From positions 12,557,001-12,621,000 of the forward strand of contig OY540813.1 in NCBI GenBank assembly GCA_961205875.1: a DNA stretch of 64,000 bases, given 5' to 3'. Source of the DNA: Sialis fuliginosa (Eukaryota; Arthropoda; Insecta; Megaloptera; Sialidae). A program made the translations under genes and the position numbers. This document shows positions 1 to 12,663 of the stretch, piece by piece. The stretch's first letter is position 1. Every line of letters begins with the position of its first letter. Under the pieces are notes generated by a model. It saw nothing but the letters and a program-made list of their open reading frames with translations, was not told where the DNA came from and made no database searches.

Positions 1-1515
1 TATACTGCTAATTGTAGGTGGTAAACTGGTAATGTAGTACAGTCGGTTATTAGTAAATCCGGATATTTACCAGGAACAAAAAATATGACCGTTATATGAC
101 GCAAATATAAAAACTAATGAATGTACTGCACTACACTGTTAAAATGACTAAAATAAGGAAATCTGCATGAATCATTTCTATGTCGGTTATTCACACTAAC
201 GAGAGAAAAGAAAGCTCGTAATCTCGTTACAAACTAGTACTGAAGTTTTAGGGCTTTTTGACCTTTAGACCTGAAACTATTTTTTCATATTTTTATATTT
301 TTTCGTATTTAATGTGATTTAGTGGGTACTTGAAAATATTTATGTTTGGTGTACCATATATGGTACGGTAGGTCTAAATGGATTAAAATGATTTTTGTCT
401 TCTTAAAGTTACTTCTATGCCATATTTCTTTTAACATTACACTGGAAATATTATTATTATATTAAAAAAATAACTTAACAATTTTTTAATTTGTAGTAAA
501 CTACGGAATTATTGTTTAAGATTTTTGAAAAATATAGTTGAATTATTTTAGATCTATTTATTCTACACAATTCTTTATGACATTATACTGTTCTATATTT
601 AACGGTTTAGGCAGCATATTGCAAAAGAGCGTGCTGGCGGCAAACTTTTTTCCGACTTGATTTACTAATATCGTCACTGCTTATTCCTCTATACTAAAAC
701 CTGGGCAAAGAACATATATATGAATTAAAAAAAACACGTAAATCGGATAAGTCTTTCTCAAGTGATAAGCGCACTAACGGACAGGCAGAGAGATGTTGCG
801 TTTTATAATAAAATAAAAATTTCTTATCAAAAAATTGGGAATTGACAACCGTATACGTTATTTTAATACGTATTGATCACTATTACTTTATATATATGTA
901 ATTAAAAAACCAATATATCGGTATTTTTTCATATATTACAGTTAACTTATAACCAAGTTAACAATAATTAAGGCTTTCATAGCAATAACAATTGCTGAAT
1001 ATATCATTTGTTACTTCTAATAAATAAAACACAACGAACAAACGAATAAGAATTAATGAATAATAACTAGCAAAAACATACATTATAATTTTAATAACTC
1101 ACTGCACTTCCTAATAAAAGTTCCGTATTTTATTGTAGCTATAAATAAGAGCGTGGATGAATGACAAACAATAATTAAAAGTTTTATGTCGATTTTTACG
1201 CCATTGTGTTTTGCTATTCACCGTCAAATTTATAATTGTAAAAATAATAAATTAAGCATATCGATTTTCATTTATGTATAGAGGAAAACTCGTACATACA
1301 TATTGTATCAAACGTTTAAAAAATAATAGGTTAGAGAAATCAGTATCAAAATGTAGGTCTTAAGGTCGATCTAGACTATCGAGTAAGGGGCTCGAAATAT
1401 TAATTCTCCCCCCCCCCTCCATTCATGGTAGTTGGGCTTTGGTGATACTATCAACGACAAATATCATTTTAATTTTTTTGAGAAAATTAGAAAACAATAT
1501 TTTCAATGTCAAATT
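1..1515. other. Intergenic AT-rich DNA, no gene seen
   Basis: No reading frame with coding character and no recognisable element were found on either strand. The only low-complexity mark is a poly-C run near 1408-1420. Runs of this kind recur in the window, often beside the ends of hAT-type elements. Confidence 0.6.
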
Positions 1516-1660
1516 CAGGAGTTATTTTAGTAGAAAGAAAAATATAAAAAAATAATAAAATGTCACTATAATTTGTAAGAGAGAAATATACAAAGTATAG
1601 AGCAAAGAAACAAAAAAAGAAGGTATTTGCAGTTGAAAATTTTTCTTAAAATAACCCCTG
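1516..1660. mobile_element. hAT-type MITE (CAGGGGTTATTTTA family), internally deleted copy
   Basis: The left end reads CAGGAGTTATTTTAG and the right end TAAAATAACCCCTG, an imperfect terminal inverted repeat. The interior matches the fuller copies at 28539-28748 and 60052-60277, for example 'atttgtaagagagaaatata' and 'gcagttgaaaatttttctta'. A block present in those copies is missing after the left end. No target-site duplication is readable here, so this is the most decayed of the three copies. Confidence 0.75.
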
Positions 1661-4600
1661 CATTAGTCGTTTTTGTACAACTACTATATTTAACTATTTT
1701 AACTGATAATTGTTAATTAAAAATTACTTATACACTAACATAACCAGTTCACAGAGAGATAAGTATTATTCTGTATTAGGTATTAGATTTATATGCAAGA
1801 AGCGTAGTTTTCCCTTGATTAAATAAATGCGACATTGAACTTGTTTGAACTCCTTGGGGAATTTCAGAACATTGTAGAAGGAAATGCTATAACCACCAAA
1901 GTATTCATCGCATGTCGATACCTATGTATGGAATAATGTAATTCAACTGAATTTAATCTGTCGTATAGTATTATATTATTTTAAACGTGTATTGAAGGTA
2001 TGTATGTTAAAGGGCCACATTTAAGGTTGTCAAATGTTATATAACGTATTTAAATGAATGTATAGGGTTGCATGCCGATATAAAACTATCAGTCTTCGAG
2101 GAGACTAATATAAATAAATAATTAGTAAATATTTACTATTTGTTATTCATTAAATCAATAATTAAAGTAAAATATATCAAAAAAATATCTAAAATAATAA
2201 AATATAGAATGAAATGAATAGCACATAAATTAGGAAATAATATTCTTTACAATATTTAGATATAAAATGATTTTTTTAACGAATAATGATAAAAGGATGA
2301 AATTTTATTTTTAGGATTCATTTTCGTCTGAGAAGACAACCACCTTTATTTTAAAACGAATACTAAACCGGAAACGGACGTTTAGTCTTGTCAATTTTAC
2401 ACGGTCTGAAGATATTGCCTGATTTTTGAAAAATTGGCGGCGTTATGCTTGTATTAATGAGTAGCAACTTTTGCGCACTATTACGATTCGATCCGCAAAA
2501 ATTTCCTATTTTCGACCCACCCTAGTGCGCAGTAATTATAGAAGTCAATATTTTTAATGATACAGAAATATTTTAATTTGAATATGAAAATATCAAATAA
2601 AAATTCAATAGTACATTTAAATAACAAGTACAATTAAATTAATAAATATAATATAATAAAATAAAAATGAAAACACTAGAACCTGCACAATAAAAAATGT
2701 ATACGTATTATTTGTATGCAGAAAAAAATAAAATGAGTCATTACGAATTTACAATGTAAATGTAGGTACCTATTATATTTAAAAGTGAACGCACCTTGAT
2801 TTTATCATCACGGTGGGATAATTAACGTCTGCCAAGTGTAACACACAATAATGTATAATAATACCAAAATTAAAAAGAAAACAAAAATAACCCACGATGA
2901 ATTTGAATCTAAACGTCTCTTCTAAGTAACGGAAATGCGATCGTTGAGTGAATCATTTTTTCCGGAAATAGTTCACACGCGGACATGGATCTTTAGTGTT
3001 TGTTGTTTGGTTCCGTTAGACGCCCTCCGAAGAGGTTATTGAACATAACCTCACTTTGTAACGCTTGTTCCTGACATTGGTAATATTTATATTGTTACAT
3101 ATGCGTGGTAGGAACATACTTACGTGTGTGTAACTGTAATATTAAGTTATAATCTTCTTTGTACAGTTGTTACATAAACATTTGTTTTGATTTTATTAAA
3201 AGTTGCGTTTACTTATAGAAGATCCGTTAAACTAGACAAAAGCAATTAGAAAATTGTATGTTACATGTGAATAATATTTATGTTCCTGATACAGTTATTT
3301 TTTGTTTGGGAAGATTGCTATTATTAATTGCATAATCTGACCTATTATTTTAGACCGGAATATTAATATATGAATCGAAATTTCTAAATTTTGCATAATT
3401 TTTTACTCGAAAACTACTAATTCTTAAAAATAATCGCAAGAGGTAAAAATACTAAGCAAAAATCTCACAGAATATTTTTTCATTTCAAATTTTTTCATTA
3501 TAAAAAAGTAATTCTAAGAACTCTTTTAATTTTGTTATTTTTCTTTAAAAAATTAAAGTTTTCGAGTAAGAAATTATTGAAAATTCAAAAATATCTGTTT
3601 ATCTGACTCCATTTCATAAAAATGTATATTTTCACAAAAAAATGCTTTAAACAAAAGTTGTTAATTTTTTTTCGTAAACTACGAATCTGCAAAAAAAATA
3701 TGGGTTTAGATTTAAAAAAGAAAAGTTGAACCTGGAAACCCATCAAGATGGCCTTTCTCAGGTCAATATTTAGCGCATTTGAAACCATAAAACTTTTGAA
3801 TGAAACATTTTTTCTGAAAATTCGTTATTTTAAAAATAATTCACAGGAAAGTCTTTGAAAAAGACTCGATATATCAAAACCTTCAAAAAAAAAAAAAAAA
3901 AATAATAATAATTAATAAAAATAAAAATGACAATAAAGTATAAAAGCTGTCTAAAAAGTTCAAGAGGAGCTAGAAGACAAAAATAAAATATATAAAAAAA
4001 AAAAAAAAAAAAATCAAAACCTTCGATTATATAAATATAATCATACTATAATATTTTTATTTGTCTACTCAATCATAATATGAATTTATTTTTTTATTTA
4101 AATTTCTTGGCATTCTTCTTTACAAAATCAGCCATCTAATTTTCTTGTTGTTTTTATTTTATATCCAAAATTAAATGAATTGATACAACCGGTATTCCTA
4201 TGACGCATTTCAAGAAGAGTTCTGAGATATTTAAACTGGAAAAAAGTTATGTTTTTTCATTTTGTATTTTTTTCTTAATTTACCATAATCCATTGAACTC
4301 AGAAATAATAAATTAACTACGAGTAACACATGATAAACCATTTAACTATTTTTTCACAATAAAAAATATAGACATGTGCAGATATTATCAAATTTTTATT
4401 ATATTGTTTTTCTTTAATTTTTTTATTTACCAAAGGACCAGTAAATTGAGTTTCAAATTACTTAATTTAAATGGTTGAATGTATTTTCTCGAGTTATATT
4501 TTTATCTTATAATAACATAACAGAAAAAATTTCATAATGACATCATTAAGATATATTTTTGTGAAAATATTACTTAAATATGATAACAGTTTTTCAGAAG

Positions 4601-5157
4601 ATATTATTGAATTATTTAATATTTAATTTAGATACCTACTTATTTGCCATTAATTTGTGAAGAAAACATAGCAAACTTGGAAATATATTTTTTTTAATAC
4701 TAAATAAGTTGTATTGTTTTTATGTTGTTAGATCGGACAAATCACTTTATTTCCAATTAATAAAAAAAAATTTGATAAAATAAATCTCCAAATTATTATG
4801 AAAATTAAAGAACAAATAAAACGCGCACTCTTTTAAATGAAATGAGAAATAGTGAAGAGTGTTAAATAATATTATTTAATTATTTATATAAACTATTATA
4901 GCATTTGTGAACAGTATTTTTAAAATATTTAAAAAATTAAAGTAATTTAAATTATACAATAATAATTAATGCAAATATTACTGCGCAAAACAAAATTTTA
5001 ATGCTCAAAACGGAAAATGTTATTGCTCAAATATATATTTAATGCTCAAAGTATAAAAAATATTGCGCGCTTAAATACTACCCTTAAAATTATTTGATGT
5101 TGAATAATAGAGAGTTAAAAATAAGTAAATAAAATGAAAAATAATATTCATGCGTAC
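1661..5157. other. Intergenic AT-rich DNA with small repeat relics
   Basis: No exon could be supported. Relics seen are a short 'ttttgcgcactattacg...cctagtgcgcag' repeat around 2470-2535, a perfect 'gaggttatt...aataacctc'-type palindrome near 3033-3053, long A runs near 3885-3900 and 3990-4012, and two retroposon-tail-like pieces. The piece at about 3915-3990 ('gtctaaaaagttcaagaggag...') recurs inverted near 27660-27740. The piece at about 4085-4129 recurs at 33426-33472. The rest of the minus-strand gene beginning at 5230 was looked for here without success. Confidence 0.5.
4972..5076. repeat. Degenerate tandem repeat, about 20-25 bp unit
   Basis: Five neighbouring units share an 'aat(a/g)ctcaaa' or 'attgcgcaaa' core: 'actgcgcaaaacaaaat', 'aatgctcaaaacgg', 'attgctcaaatata', 'aatgctcaaagta' and 'attgcgcgc'. 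The units vary in length and sequence, so this is an old array. It lies just downstream of the signal-peptide exon at 5158-5230, inside that gene's presumed first intron. Confidence 0.5.
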
Positions 5158-5230
5158 CTGCCGTTTGTACAAAGTGCACCAGTGCGCAAAAAACTCCAGC
5201 GATGTAACCAAGACGTTTTATTGGACTCAT
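5158..5230 (-). CDS. First coding exon (signal peptide) of an otherwise unseen secreted or membrane protein gene
   Basis: Reading the minus strand from the ATG at 5230, the exon codes MSPIKRLGYIAGVFCALVHF then VQTA, and stops at a donor CAG|GTACGC at 5157/5156. A short basic start (K5, R6), a hydrophobic core from about residue 7 to 20 and a small-residue cleavage region (QTA) are typical of a signal peptide. The exon is 73 nt long and ends in phase 1, exactly the length and phase of gene B exon 1 at 48822. A TATA box and GC-rich leader lie just upstream. No second exon was found in the remaining 5.1 kb, so it is either small and missed or beyond the left edge. The product is unknown. I am fairly confident of the exon and not of any function. 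Confidence 0.55.
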
Positions 5231-5470
5231 TCTCGTAGCAACGCACACATACACACACTTATTTATTATTATTCACGATTTCTGACCATACCAACTGTAC
5301 TATGGTCTAGCAAAACAGCGGCATAATACGTTAATCGCGTCGCGCAAGTTTCAATGTCATTCTTTTATATTTTGATGCGTCGGCAACGAGTTTTTTTTTG
5401 CTGCTGTCGTTGCGTTTTGCACACACCGATAAATAACTACTTCCTTGATCTGAGGAAGCCTGGTTTAAAA
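5231..5470 (-). promoter_or_regulatory. Probable promoter and 5' leader of the gene starting at 5230
   Basis: On the minus strand a TATAAAAG box lies at 5369-5362, which would place a transcription start near 5330-5340 and give a leader of about 105 nt before the ATG at 5230. The surrounding 5285-5460 is clearly richer in G and C than its flanks, with several CpG-containing stretches such as 'aatcgcgtcgcgcaag'. A 60-codon plus-strand frame across this region has no coding character and is read here as promoter DNA. Confidence 0.45.
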
Positions 5471-6859
5471 TCGTTTGTCGATTGTTGCTGTCTTTTTGTT
5501 ATCGTTGGTAATCTGAAACAAAAAAAAAGATTGTAAATGTGTGAATAATTTTGTGATGGAATGAAGGGCAAAAATGTTCAAGGATATTTTTAAAATTCAA
5601 TTGTTTTTTAATTATGATTACTATAAATGAAAATAGTTTTGATGGTATAAAGTATTTACATTTTGTAGTGTTATGAATTTATGATAAATTAATTTTTTTA
5701 TTTTATATATGTATATAATAGTGTGCCAGTCACGCGAAAAAATGTATTTCTGAATAAAGATATTAATAGATATTTTTTCAAGGTTTACCTATATTCAATA
5801 AAAAAATCTTAAAATAATAAACTGATAAACAAAAATACAATAACATTATAACGTATATGTAATAAACATATTTAGAAAACTTTAAACTTTTAATATTCTG
5901 TCAGAAAATGAGAAAATCCAGTTGACGAAAAAGTACATAAAAGAAGAAGAAGAACTTTTGATAATAAAAAAATATCAGTTTGATCATAGATATAAAGCAT
6001 GGACTGTGATTCTGATTAGAAAATTGAGTTCACAATAAAAAATTAGAGCGTATATTGGGTCTATGCTTCTCTTTATTTCAACATTAGTGTAAGAAAGACA
6101 AAATATTGGTTGGGTTATATCCCAGCTAGACATATCTACATCATATTTAACTCATGCTAAACACGACTTTACATCAATTTTAAAGTAATATTTGAATCAT
6201 TTTTGCCCAAAGAAAAGATGAAAAATTTAACAAATGGTGTAATGTCAAGTTTGCATAGACATGAAGTAAATCTATTTACTCAACCTTTAGCAATTTTTAC
6301 TAATTATATTATTATTATTTTTATTAATATAAATTCTTTTACAGAGATATGAACTTGACTTTCATAAAAATATACATTATTAATAAAAATGCTTATTATT
6401 TCTATACTTATTGTCAGTTTGCAGAAATAGCTATTTTATGAATAGCACGGAACTAAAGTCGTGGCGAATGAGACCCAGTTTTACTTTCGTTGGTCAATTA
6501 TCTATGTGGCAACAATGTTCCGACCTTGACCATATATTGCAGCTTGTAACGAATCTGACGGCTGTTATATATGTACATACATACATATATGGTACATGCA
6601 TACGTACTTACCTACGTAAGAACTAACAGGTTCAGTTATCATATAAAAAAACTTAAGAGCTTCTTTGGTATTATTTATTTTTATTTAGTTTATTATCATA
6701 TTTTTCAATGTCCATTTAATTTAATATCAGATGCGATGTCATCTTGGAATTTTTATGATTTAATTTTTAAATTTATTTAAATACTAAACTATAAATTACC
6801 ATCTGTCAGTTTTGTAAAATAAATATCGAACTCTAAAGAAAGGGAAATCATGTGTGTAT
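5471..6859. other. Intergenic AT-rich DNA, nothing recognised
   Basis: No exon, RNA gene or bounded transposon is visible. Short alternating tracts such as 'tatatatgtacatacatacatatat' (about 6565-6590) are present. Confidence 0.55.
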
Positions 6860-7135
6860 CAGTAGCGTAACCAGAGGGGAGGGGCAGATGAAAGTGGCCC
6901 TTCCGCAGTATAAAAATAAAGTTATTATTAATAAATGTTATACCTCAGCTGATTTGTAAAATTTCTGAAACTTAGTAATATTAGAAATTTTAGGAAGTGA
7001 AGAGCAAAAAGGTCATTCAGTTGTACCTGGGAAATTCCCCTTTTGAAGTTTTTAAAAATAAAAAAAAACAATTGGTGGAAATAAAAAAATTTAATACATT
7101 TCCGGTCCCCCCAAAAAATCATGGTTAGGCCACTG
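6860..7135. mobile_element. hAT-type MITE with perfect 8-bp target duplication
   Basis: The element runs from CAGTAGCGTAACCAGAGGGG to GGTTAGGCCACTG (276 bp) and is flanked on both sides by GTGTGTAT (6852-6859 and 7136-7143). An exact 8-bp duplication and CAG...CTG ends with a 'GTGGCGTAACCA'-like inverted repeat are the marks of the hAT superfamily. It is too short to code for a transposase. The 64-codon frame inside it has no recognisable content. Confidence 0.85.
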
Positions 7136-7143
7136 GTGTGTAT

Positions 7144-9068
7144 TGTTTTAGATGAATTAATTTGATCGCTACAGTTAACACCATGGAAGCCTTAAATCTG
7201 GAATGACAATGTAGTTTCCAGTCGATGAACTTGAAATTGTTTTAAATGACGTACTTACCTATCTACTTTACATATACGAGTATTATGGAATTATTTTCTG
7301 TAAATATTATAGACAAATATAATTTCATCTGTTCTCAGAATAAATAAATATCTAAAAACGAGCGTAAACACTTGAATTATTTTTAATATAAGGAAAAAAT
7401 CAAAAATGTCTGTTATTGATTTAATACGTAATTACATCAACAAAGCGAAATTTAAAATAATTACATAGGTACCTATATATGTATAAATATGAATCGGAAG
7501 ACCTAAAACTTAAGTATTAGCACAGAGAAGCCTATTAAAATTCTAATCACAAAATTATATGGTTTCTCCTGTAACATAATTTATTAATGTTATATGAGTG
7601 AAATCACAAGTATTTTATTTATTTGTTCATGCTAAATAAATAAAATATAAATAATTAATTATTTTACTAAATCAAAAACGATTCTTCACTTATGATTTTT
7701 CCTAAACCTTTAAACACGTACGTTTTTCGTTAAAGAATTAGCGTTCGTATACGAACAAATGTATGTGAAAGAAAATATTTTTATGATATAATTATAGAAA
7801 TAACATTTTAGAACATATTTGATAAAAACTTTATTATTTACAAAAATTACATATACGCCATAATTTTTATACTAGAGACCTGAATAGGCGATTCTGAAAG
7901 TTTTCAACGTGTTGAAATAGAATCTGTTGCACAAATTGATCTATCACGTCAGATTTTTGAATTTTGCTAAGTGGGAAAGTGACGATTTTGATCATATTTT
8001 TGATTTCATTACCAAACAGGCAACTTTTTTTTTATATATGAATGTGAGTTGCCACCCTTTTTTAATTTTTAAAATATCATTTAGCTCTTTGAGGTATAAA
8101 TTAAAAATTTTGCGATACAAACGGGTACAAACGAATACATATAAAAAAATTCAAATTTCCAAAGTCAGTTGCCAAAAAATCGTACAATCAAAAACATTTT
8201 AAAGGAAAATGATGGTATCTACTATTTATTTTATTAATGAAAATTGGAATCCATAAATTACTAAAGTTTGAGAATGCGGTATGCGACTGTTGGCAGAAAA
8301 TACGACAATAGTTACATCCATAAACCAAGAAATGGTATTAGAACAATCCTAACATTACACCTACTATAACTACTAATTACAATAATTAACGAAAATAATT
8401 AAGTTTACTCTCAAATATCCGTTTTCACTTTTAACAATAAACTATTCATTCTTTTATTTCTTTGAGAACGCATCACTTGAGAGAAATTCACTTAAATACT
8501 TATCTATATTACATGTTGTAAAATTTCAGAGAAAACACATGTCTTATAATAACTAACGTTAATAATATGTTACTGTTAACAGAATTAATTGTATGAATGA
8601 ATGAATGAAAAATTATGATAAAAACGTCCGTTAAATAACAGCATTCAAGCATGTATAATTTATTACCATTTGTAAGAAATATGTTAACAACAAATGTAAA
8701 TTAAATATATTACTAGAAAAGAAACATCTAATAAAGGAAGTTATAAAATGCGTAAATACATCCAATTTAATTTAAGTAATTTAGACGTTATATAATAGAA
8801 CATAAAATCAAAACTAAATTAAATATGAATTTTCTTAAATGGCAAAAAAAAAACATCTGCCAAGTAAATGCACAGTGCTTCCTCGTGCTAAATTCACTAA
8901 AACCGATAGTGTTCAGATAAATTGCCTGGCATTGGTTAACCATTTAATTTTTATACAAATTTTACTAAAAAATCTTAGTTCGAATTTTTTCTTAAAACGC
9001 ACCTGAATATTTTTTCATATATTTTTAATTTTTTGACAATTTCAATCTAAATCTAAATTTATGCAAAT
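7144..9068. other. Intergenic AT-rich DNA, nothing recognised
   Basis: No exon or bounded element is visible on either strand. A 91-codon open frame at 7927-8202 has AT-driven composition (rich in K, F, I, N), no motif and no splice or promoter context. It is treated as chance. Confidence 0.5.
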
Positions 9069-9145
9069 GTCAAAATGACATTTAAAACGTCAAAGTGACA
9101 TTTAAAACGCCAAAGTGACATTTAAAACGTCAAAATGACACTTAA
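9069..9145. repeat. 20-bp tandem repeat, nearly four copies
   Basis: The unit CAAAATGACATTTAAAACGT repeats at an exact 20-bp period, beginning at 9070, 9090, 9110 and 9130. Differences are single bases (A/G at position 5, T/C at the unit end), so the array is fairly young. Each unit holds a short inverted core (TGACATTTAAA against GTCAAA). It lies about 190 bp before the repeat at 9335. Confidence 0.85.
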
Positions 9146-9334
9146 TATATCCAATCAAATATCAATTTAGAAAAACAAAACACGAATTTTTAAAATTAAT
9201 TTAGATAAATCTTTGTAAGGGAATATTTTACAACAAACGTAGTAGACCCATATTATAGGAAATTTAATTCTCTACAAAAAATATTCTATAAAATTTTCTC
9301 GTAACATGTGTCGTTCTTGAGATATCTTGAAAAA

Positions 9335-9685
9335 ATAAATATTTTGGGGTGTCACCCCTCCCCCTTACACACGATTTTGATGATTTTGAAATGGGACCGT
9401 CCTCAAACCAAACCCAACCATCCGACCAAGTTTCAATAATATCGGTTCAGTGGTTCATGAGTTATGCGTGTGACAAGGATTCAGGGGACAGACGGACGGA
9501 CGGACGGACGGACGGACACACGGACAGACAGACAGACACGGAACGAAAAGTGTTTGTCTTGACGTGAAACGGATAAATAAATTAAAAATTTTGAAATTGG
9601 AGAACTTTTTTTTTGTCTCAATCTGAAACGATCACATAGCTTCTCGTATCTTCGATATTGCGAGGAAGCAACATGTTACAGAAGT
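9335..9685 (+). repeat. Interspersed repeat with GACGGACGG tract (family with 'cttcgatattgcgaggaagc' end)
   Basis: The sequence contains 'ggttcagtggttcatgagtt', 'gtgacaaggattcaggggac', a (GACG)n tract and an end block 'tatcttcgatattgcgagg'. The same blocks recur at 24610-24690, inverted at 26446-26700, and at 27835-28075. This is the 3'-type part of a dispersed retroposon or related element, with no coding capacity. The 72-codon frame across it is a by-product. Confidence 0.7.
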
Positions 9686-10989
9686 GAGTTGCACATCATT
9701 TTGTAAGCGTTTTTACCATATTTTTTACTTTAATCGGATTTGACTATTCAGTCAATTAATTTTCAACAAAATAGATTGGAGTCTAAGAAAGAAATATAAA
9801 TAGGTTTGGGATATACTTGTCATTTTTTAAACTTATTAAAAAAAGATAGATATATCCCAAACGCCACCGCATCTCTCTCACTGTTTTGAAGAAATGTTAC
9901 ACCATATTATGTTAATACAGAATGTACGGTCCATACTCTATGTCTATGGAGTTTACCATACAATAAACATTATATGTTGGTACAATTGCTTATGAAAAAT
10001 TAATTTTCTTGATCATTGATTTTGTTATTTTGTGAATAACTCGTACTGAAAATCAAGATTTTTATTTTCTTTACAAAAATGTTTTGTTGAAAATAGTTAA
10101 AATTAATAGTGAAAAAAACTATTCTTAATTAATAAATGCAGTAGGCATAATACAAGAAAATTAAAGTACTTCATTTCAGTTACTACGTTTTAATAAATAA
10201 TGTTCCAATTAGTATTTATTTTTTTATGATAACTACAAAAATATACTGTATAATTTTTTTTTCAAAATTCGCGTGCATGCAAATTATTGCATAGGTATCT
10301 ATACTTTTGATTATTTTAATCTAAACCTGTTTAATCGATTGCTTCATCTAATATATCACTTGGCCAAATCTGGGCCAAATTAAACAACTAAATCATCAGT
10401 GTGTCAATTTATATTACGGTACTTTTATTTATCAAATCTATTATCGTCTGATGAGAATTTTGAGATAACTGTTTCTTCTTCTATTTTGGCCAAAGTCTTG
10501 TTTTACATACTGAAGACGAAAAATAAAACCCGACACAAGGTTAAGCGCCCGTATTAACATTCACAAGTATAAAACATTAGAACGTTTGACCTTGTTTGAA
10601 CGTGGTTAAAGATATAAACACATATTATAATATACCTATGCGTTAATGTATCTACTGGTATAATGATATTTATTAATTATTATAATTACATATATACGAT
10701 GTCTATTAACTTTTAAATATATTTTAAATGAATATTTGGAGGAATTAAAATAATTATAATAGGTACAAAGGACAAAAAAGCGAAAATTAAATTATGGTGC
10801 AGTTTCAGGCAGTTTTTCTTTGTCTATCAATTGGTATATTTTTTTTAAATTTCGATATTTCTTAAAATTCGTTATTTACATCCAATTTTTTTTGGGTTAA
10901 ATATGATTTTTATAAATAATATCGTAGAAGACTTAATAGTTTTGATATTCTTGGGTTAGAGAAATACGAATTTTAAGCATTTCCTCTCA
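9686..10989. other. Intergenic AT-rich DNA, nothing recognised
   Basis: No exon, RNA gene or bounded transposon is visible. Confidence 0.5.
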
Positions 10990-11390
10990 TATCAGACTCA
11001 TATACAAACAAAAACGGCCAAGTGCGTGTTGGACACGCTCATGATAGGGTTCCGTAGTCATTCTCTCTACGATTTATAAAAAAGTGTTATTCCAAAATGT
11101 TTCATAAACTATTTTTGTTAGAATGTTCGTTATAATTTTCATAAAAACTACATACATTCTGAAATTTTCTTAGATTTTTTTCTGATAACCACATTGAAAA
11201 GCAAATATATCGTGACTGAAGGGTTAAAATCAAAAAGTCCTAAAACATTTCTTATTGCATTTTAGGAGACCTATCTAAAGACATTCCACTCAATGGAATA
11301 AGTGAACAAAATTTGAATATACTTTTCAGTCTATTGAAGGGGGTCCAAAAAAATGTTTTTTTTTTCGTTTGCATATCGGAACTAGTTTAT
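10990..11390 (+). repeat. Dispersed repeat of lepidopteran type ('ggccaagtgcg...ggttccgtag')
   Basis: The start 'aacggccaagtgcgtgttgg' and the following 'gggttccgtag' strongly resemble the very common lepidopteran repeat 'ggccaagtgcgagtcggac...gggttccgta'. A second copy lies at 35743-36010, and the two can be aligned for over 200 bp ('cgatttataaaaaag', 'tgataacyacattga', 'gtgactgaagg'). The family comparison is from memory. The two-copy homology is seen directly. Confidence 0.7.
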
Positions 11391-12521
11391 CGGTCGCGCG
11401 TCGCGACGTCATAAACTGAATCATTATTTTTTTTCATCGTCGACTGTGCATGACTTTTTATGCAATATAAAACTTTTAATGTATAGAAATCGTTGATAAC
11501 TTAAACTTAAAATAAAATTTCTCTAAAGCTTGACTAAAATGGCAACAAAACCTACCTATACATTTGTAACTGTTTTGGCACGTTATGAAAGTTGAGGGCT
11601 CAAGGCACAATAAATATTCGGGATCCCTATTAATTTATTTTTATAAATAAAAAAATATGAACAATTTATAACAAAATTAAATAAATTCATGTCATTACTA
11701 TGCCTGCACACCTTTTTTGCTCTTTACTTCGTCAGCCCCCCCCCCCCCCCATTTACCTTGAGGCCTAAAGTGCTTAGTGTGTAACGCGCCACTGATTTTT
11801 AAATACGAATTGTTTTAAAAACAGCGTGTTTGTGTTTAAATATCTCTTCTCCTCGTTTATCGATATCTGCTAGGGTGCTATACACGGTCATCTATTCGCA
11901 TAAACGTGCATTTCACTCATACCTATTATTATATATAATATGTATGTCTAAAATACACCCTAACGGAAATTGACGAGAGTAACTGATCGAATAAATAATT
12001 TATTCCGTTCGCTTAACTGGCATGAGGTAAACCTATAAGTAGGGATGTCTATGTAAAGCCAGTTTCGTAAATTAACATTACCACCAGTTTGTGAACAATA
12101 GATTTGTATAATAATAATAATAATTTTATTCTTTGCTTACCATATTATATTAGTATAAGAACAATTGATTGAAAAATAAAATAAAGTCATATATATACAA
12201 AAGTAAATATTTTGTAATTTGTAATATTTATTTGTTATTTCTAGATTCGCGATGTTGTTAAAAACACTGATATAGAAAACATAATTTTTATTTTACCTGA
12301 TGCTATTACAACCAGTAACGGCTTTAGGAGGGGGTGAACCAGGGCGACCGCTCGGGGTACCAGGCCAGGTGGGGCGGCGCACAATGGAGAATAAGTACGA
12401 ACCTCAAAAATTAAGCTGACCTAATTTTACTTGGCGTTCTTAAAATTCAAAATCGACATCAATTTTCTTTAGCTTGATTAATATCGTATTATTTGTTAAA
12501 AAAATAAAATAAATAGAAATA
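11391..12521. other. Intergenic DNA with hAT-like element ends
   Basis: No gene is visible. Around 11735-11797 a poly-C run is followed by '...gtgtaacgcgccactg', the mirror of a CAGTGGCGCGTTAC hAT-type end also seen near 56890-56910. Around 12314-12395 'cagtaacggctttaggaggg' begins another such end with no partner found. Confidence 0.45.
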
Positions 12522-12663
12522 CAGTGGAACTTCGTTAGAACGTTTTTAAAGGGTCTAGGGTAAAACACGTATTAACGAAATATTTTAACATAGGGTCTTA
12601 TGGAAGAAAACCAGAACCTAAAAAAAATGTACTAAAGCAAAACGTACAAGCGAGGTTACACTG
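12522..12663. mobile_element. Mariner/Tc1-type MITE flanked by TA
   Basis: The 142-bp unit starts CAGTGGAACTTCGTTAGAACG and ends CGAGGTTACACTG, forming an imperfect terminal inverted repeat. It is flanked on both sides by TA (12520-12521, 12664-12665), the target duplication of Tc1/mariner elements. It has no coding capacity. Confidence 0.65.

Noticed and set aside
2765-2922. Minus-strand open stretch after a TTACTTAG acceptor, hydrophobic, ending at a GTGCGT donor; considered as a second exon of the gene at 5230.
   Set aside because: The phase at the start fits, but composition is that of random AT-rich DNA, it would end in phase 2 unlike all other exons here, and no following exon was found.
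7927-8202. 91-codon open frame on the plus strand.
   Set aside because: Amino-acid content simply follows AT richness, no domain or signal is visible, and no splice or promoter context exists.
9349-9567. 72-codon plus-strand frame with a DRRTDGRTDGHTDRQTD stretch.
   Set aside because: It is the translation of the GACG/GACA tract of a dispersed repeat that recurs three more times in the window in broken form.
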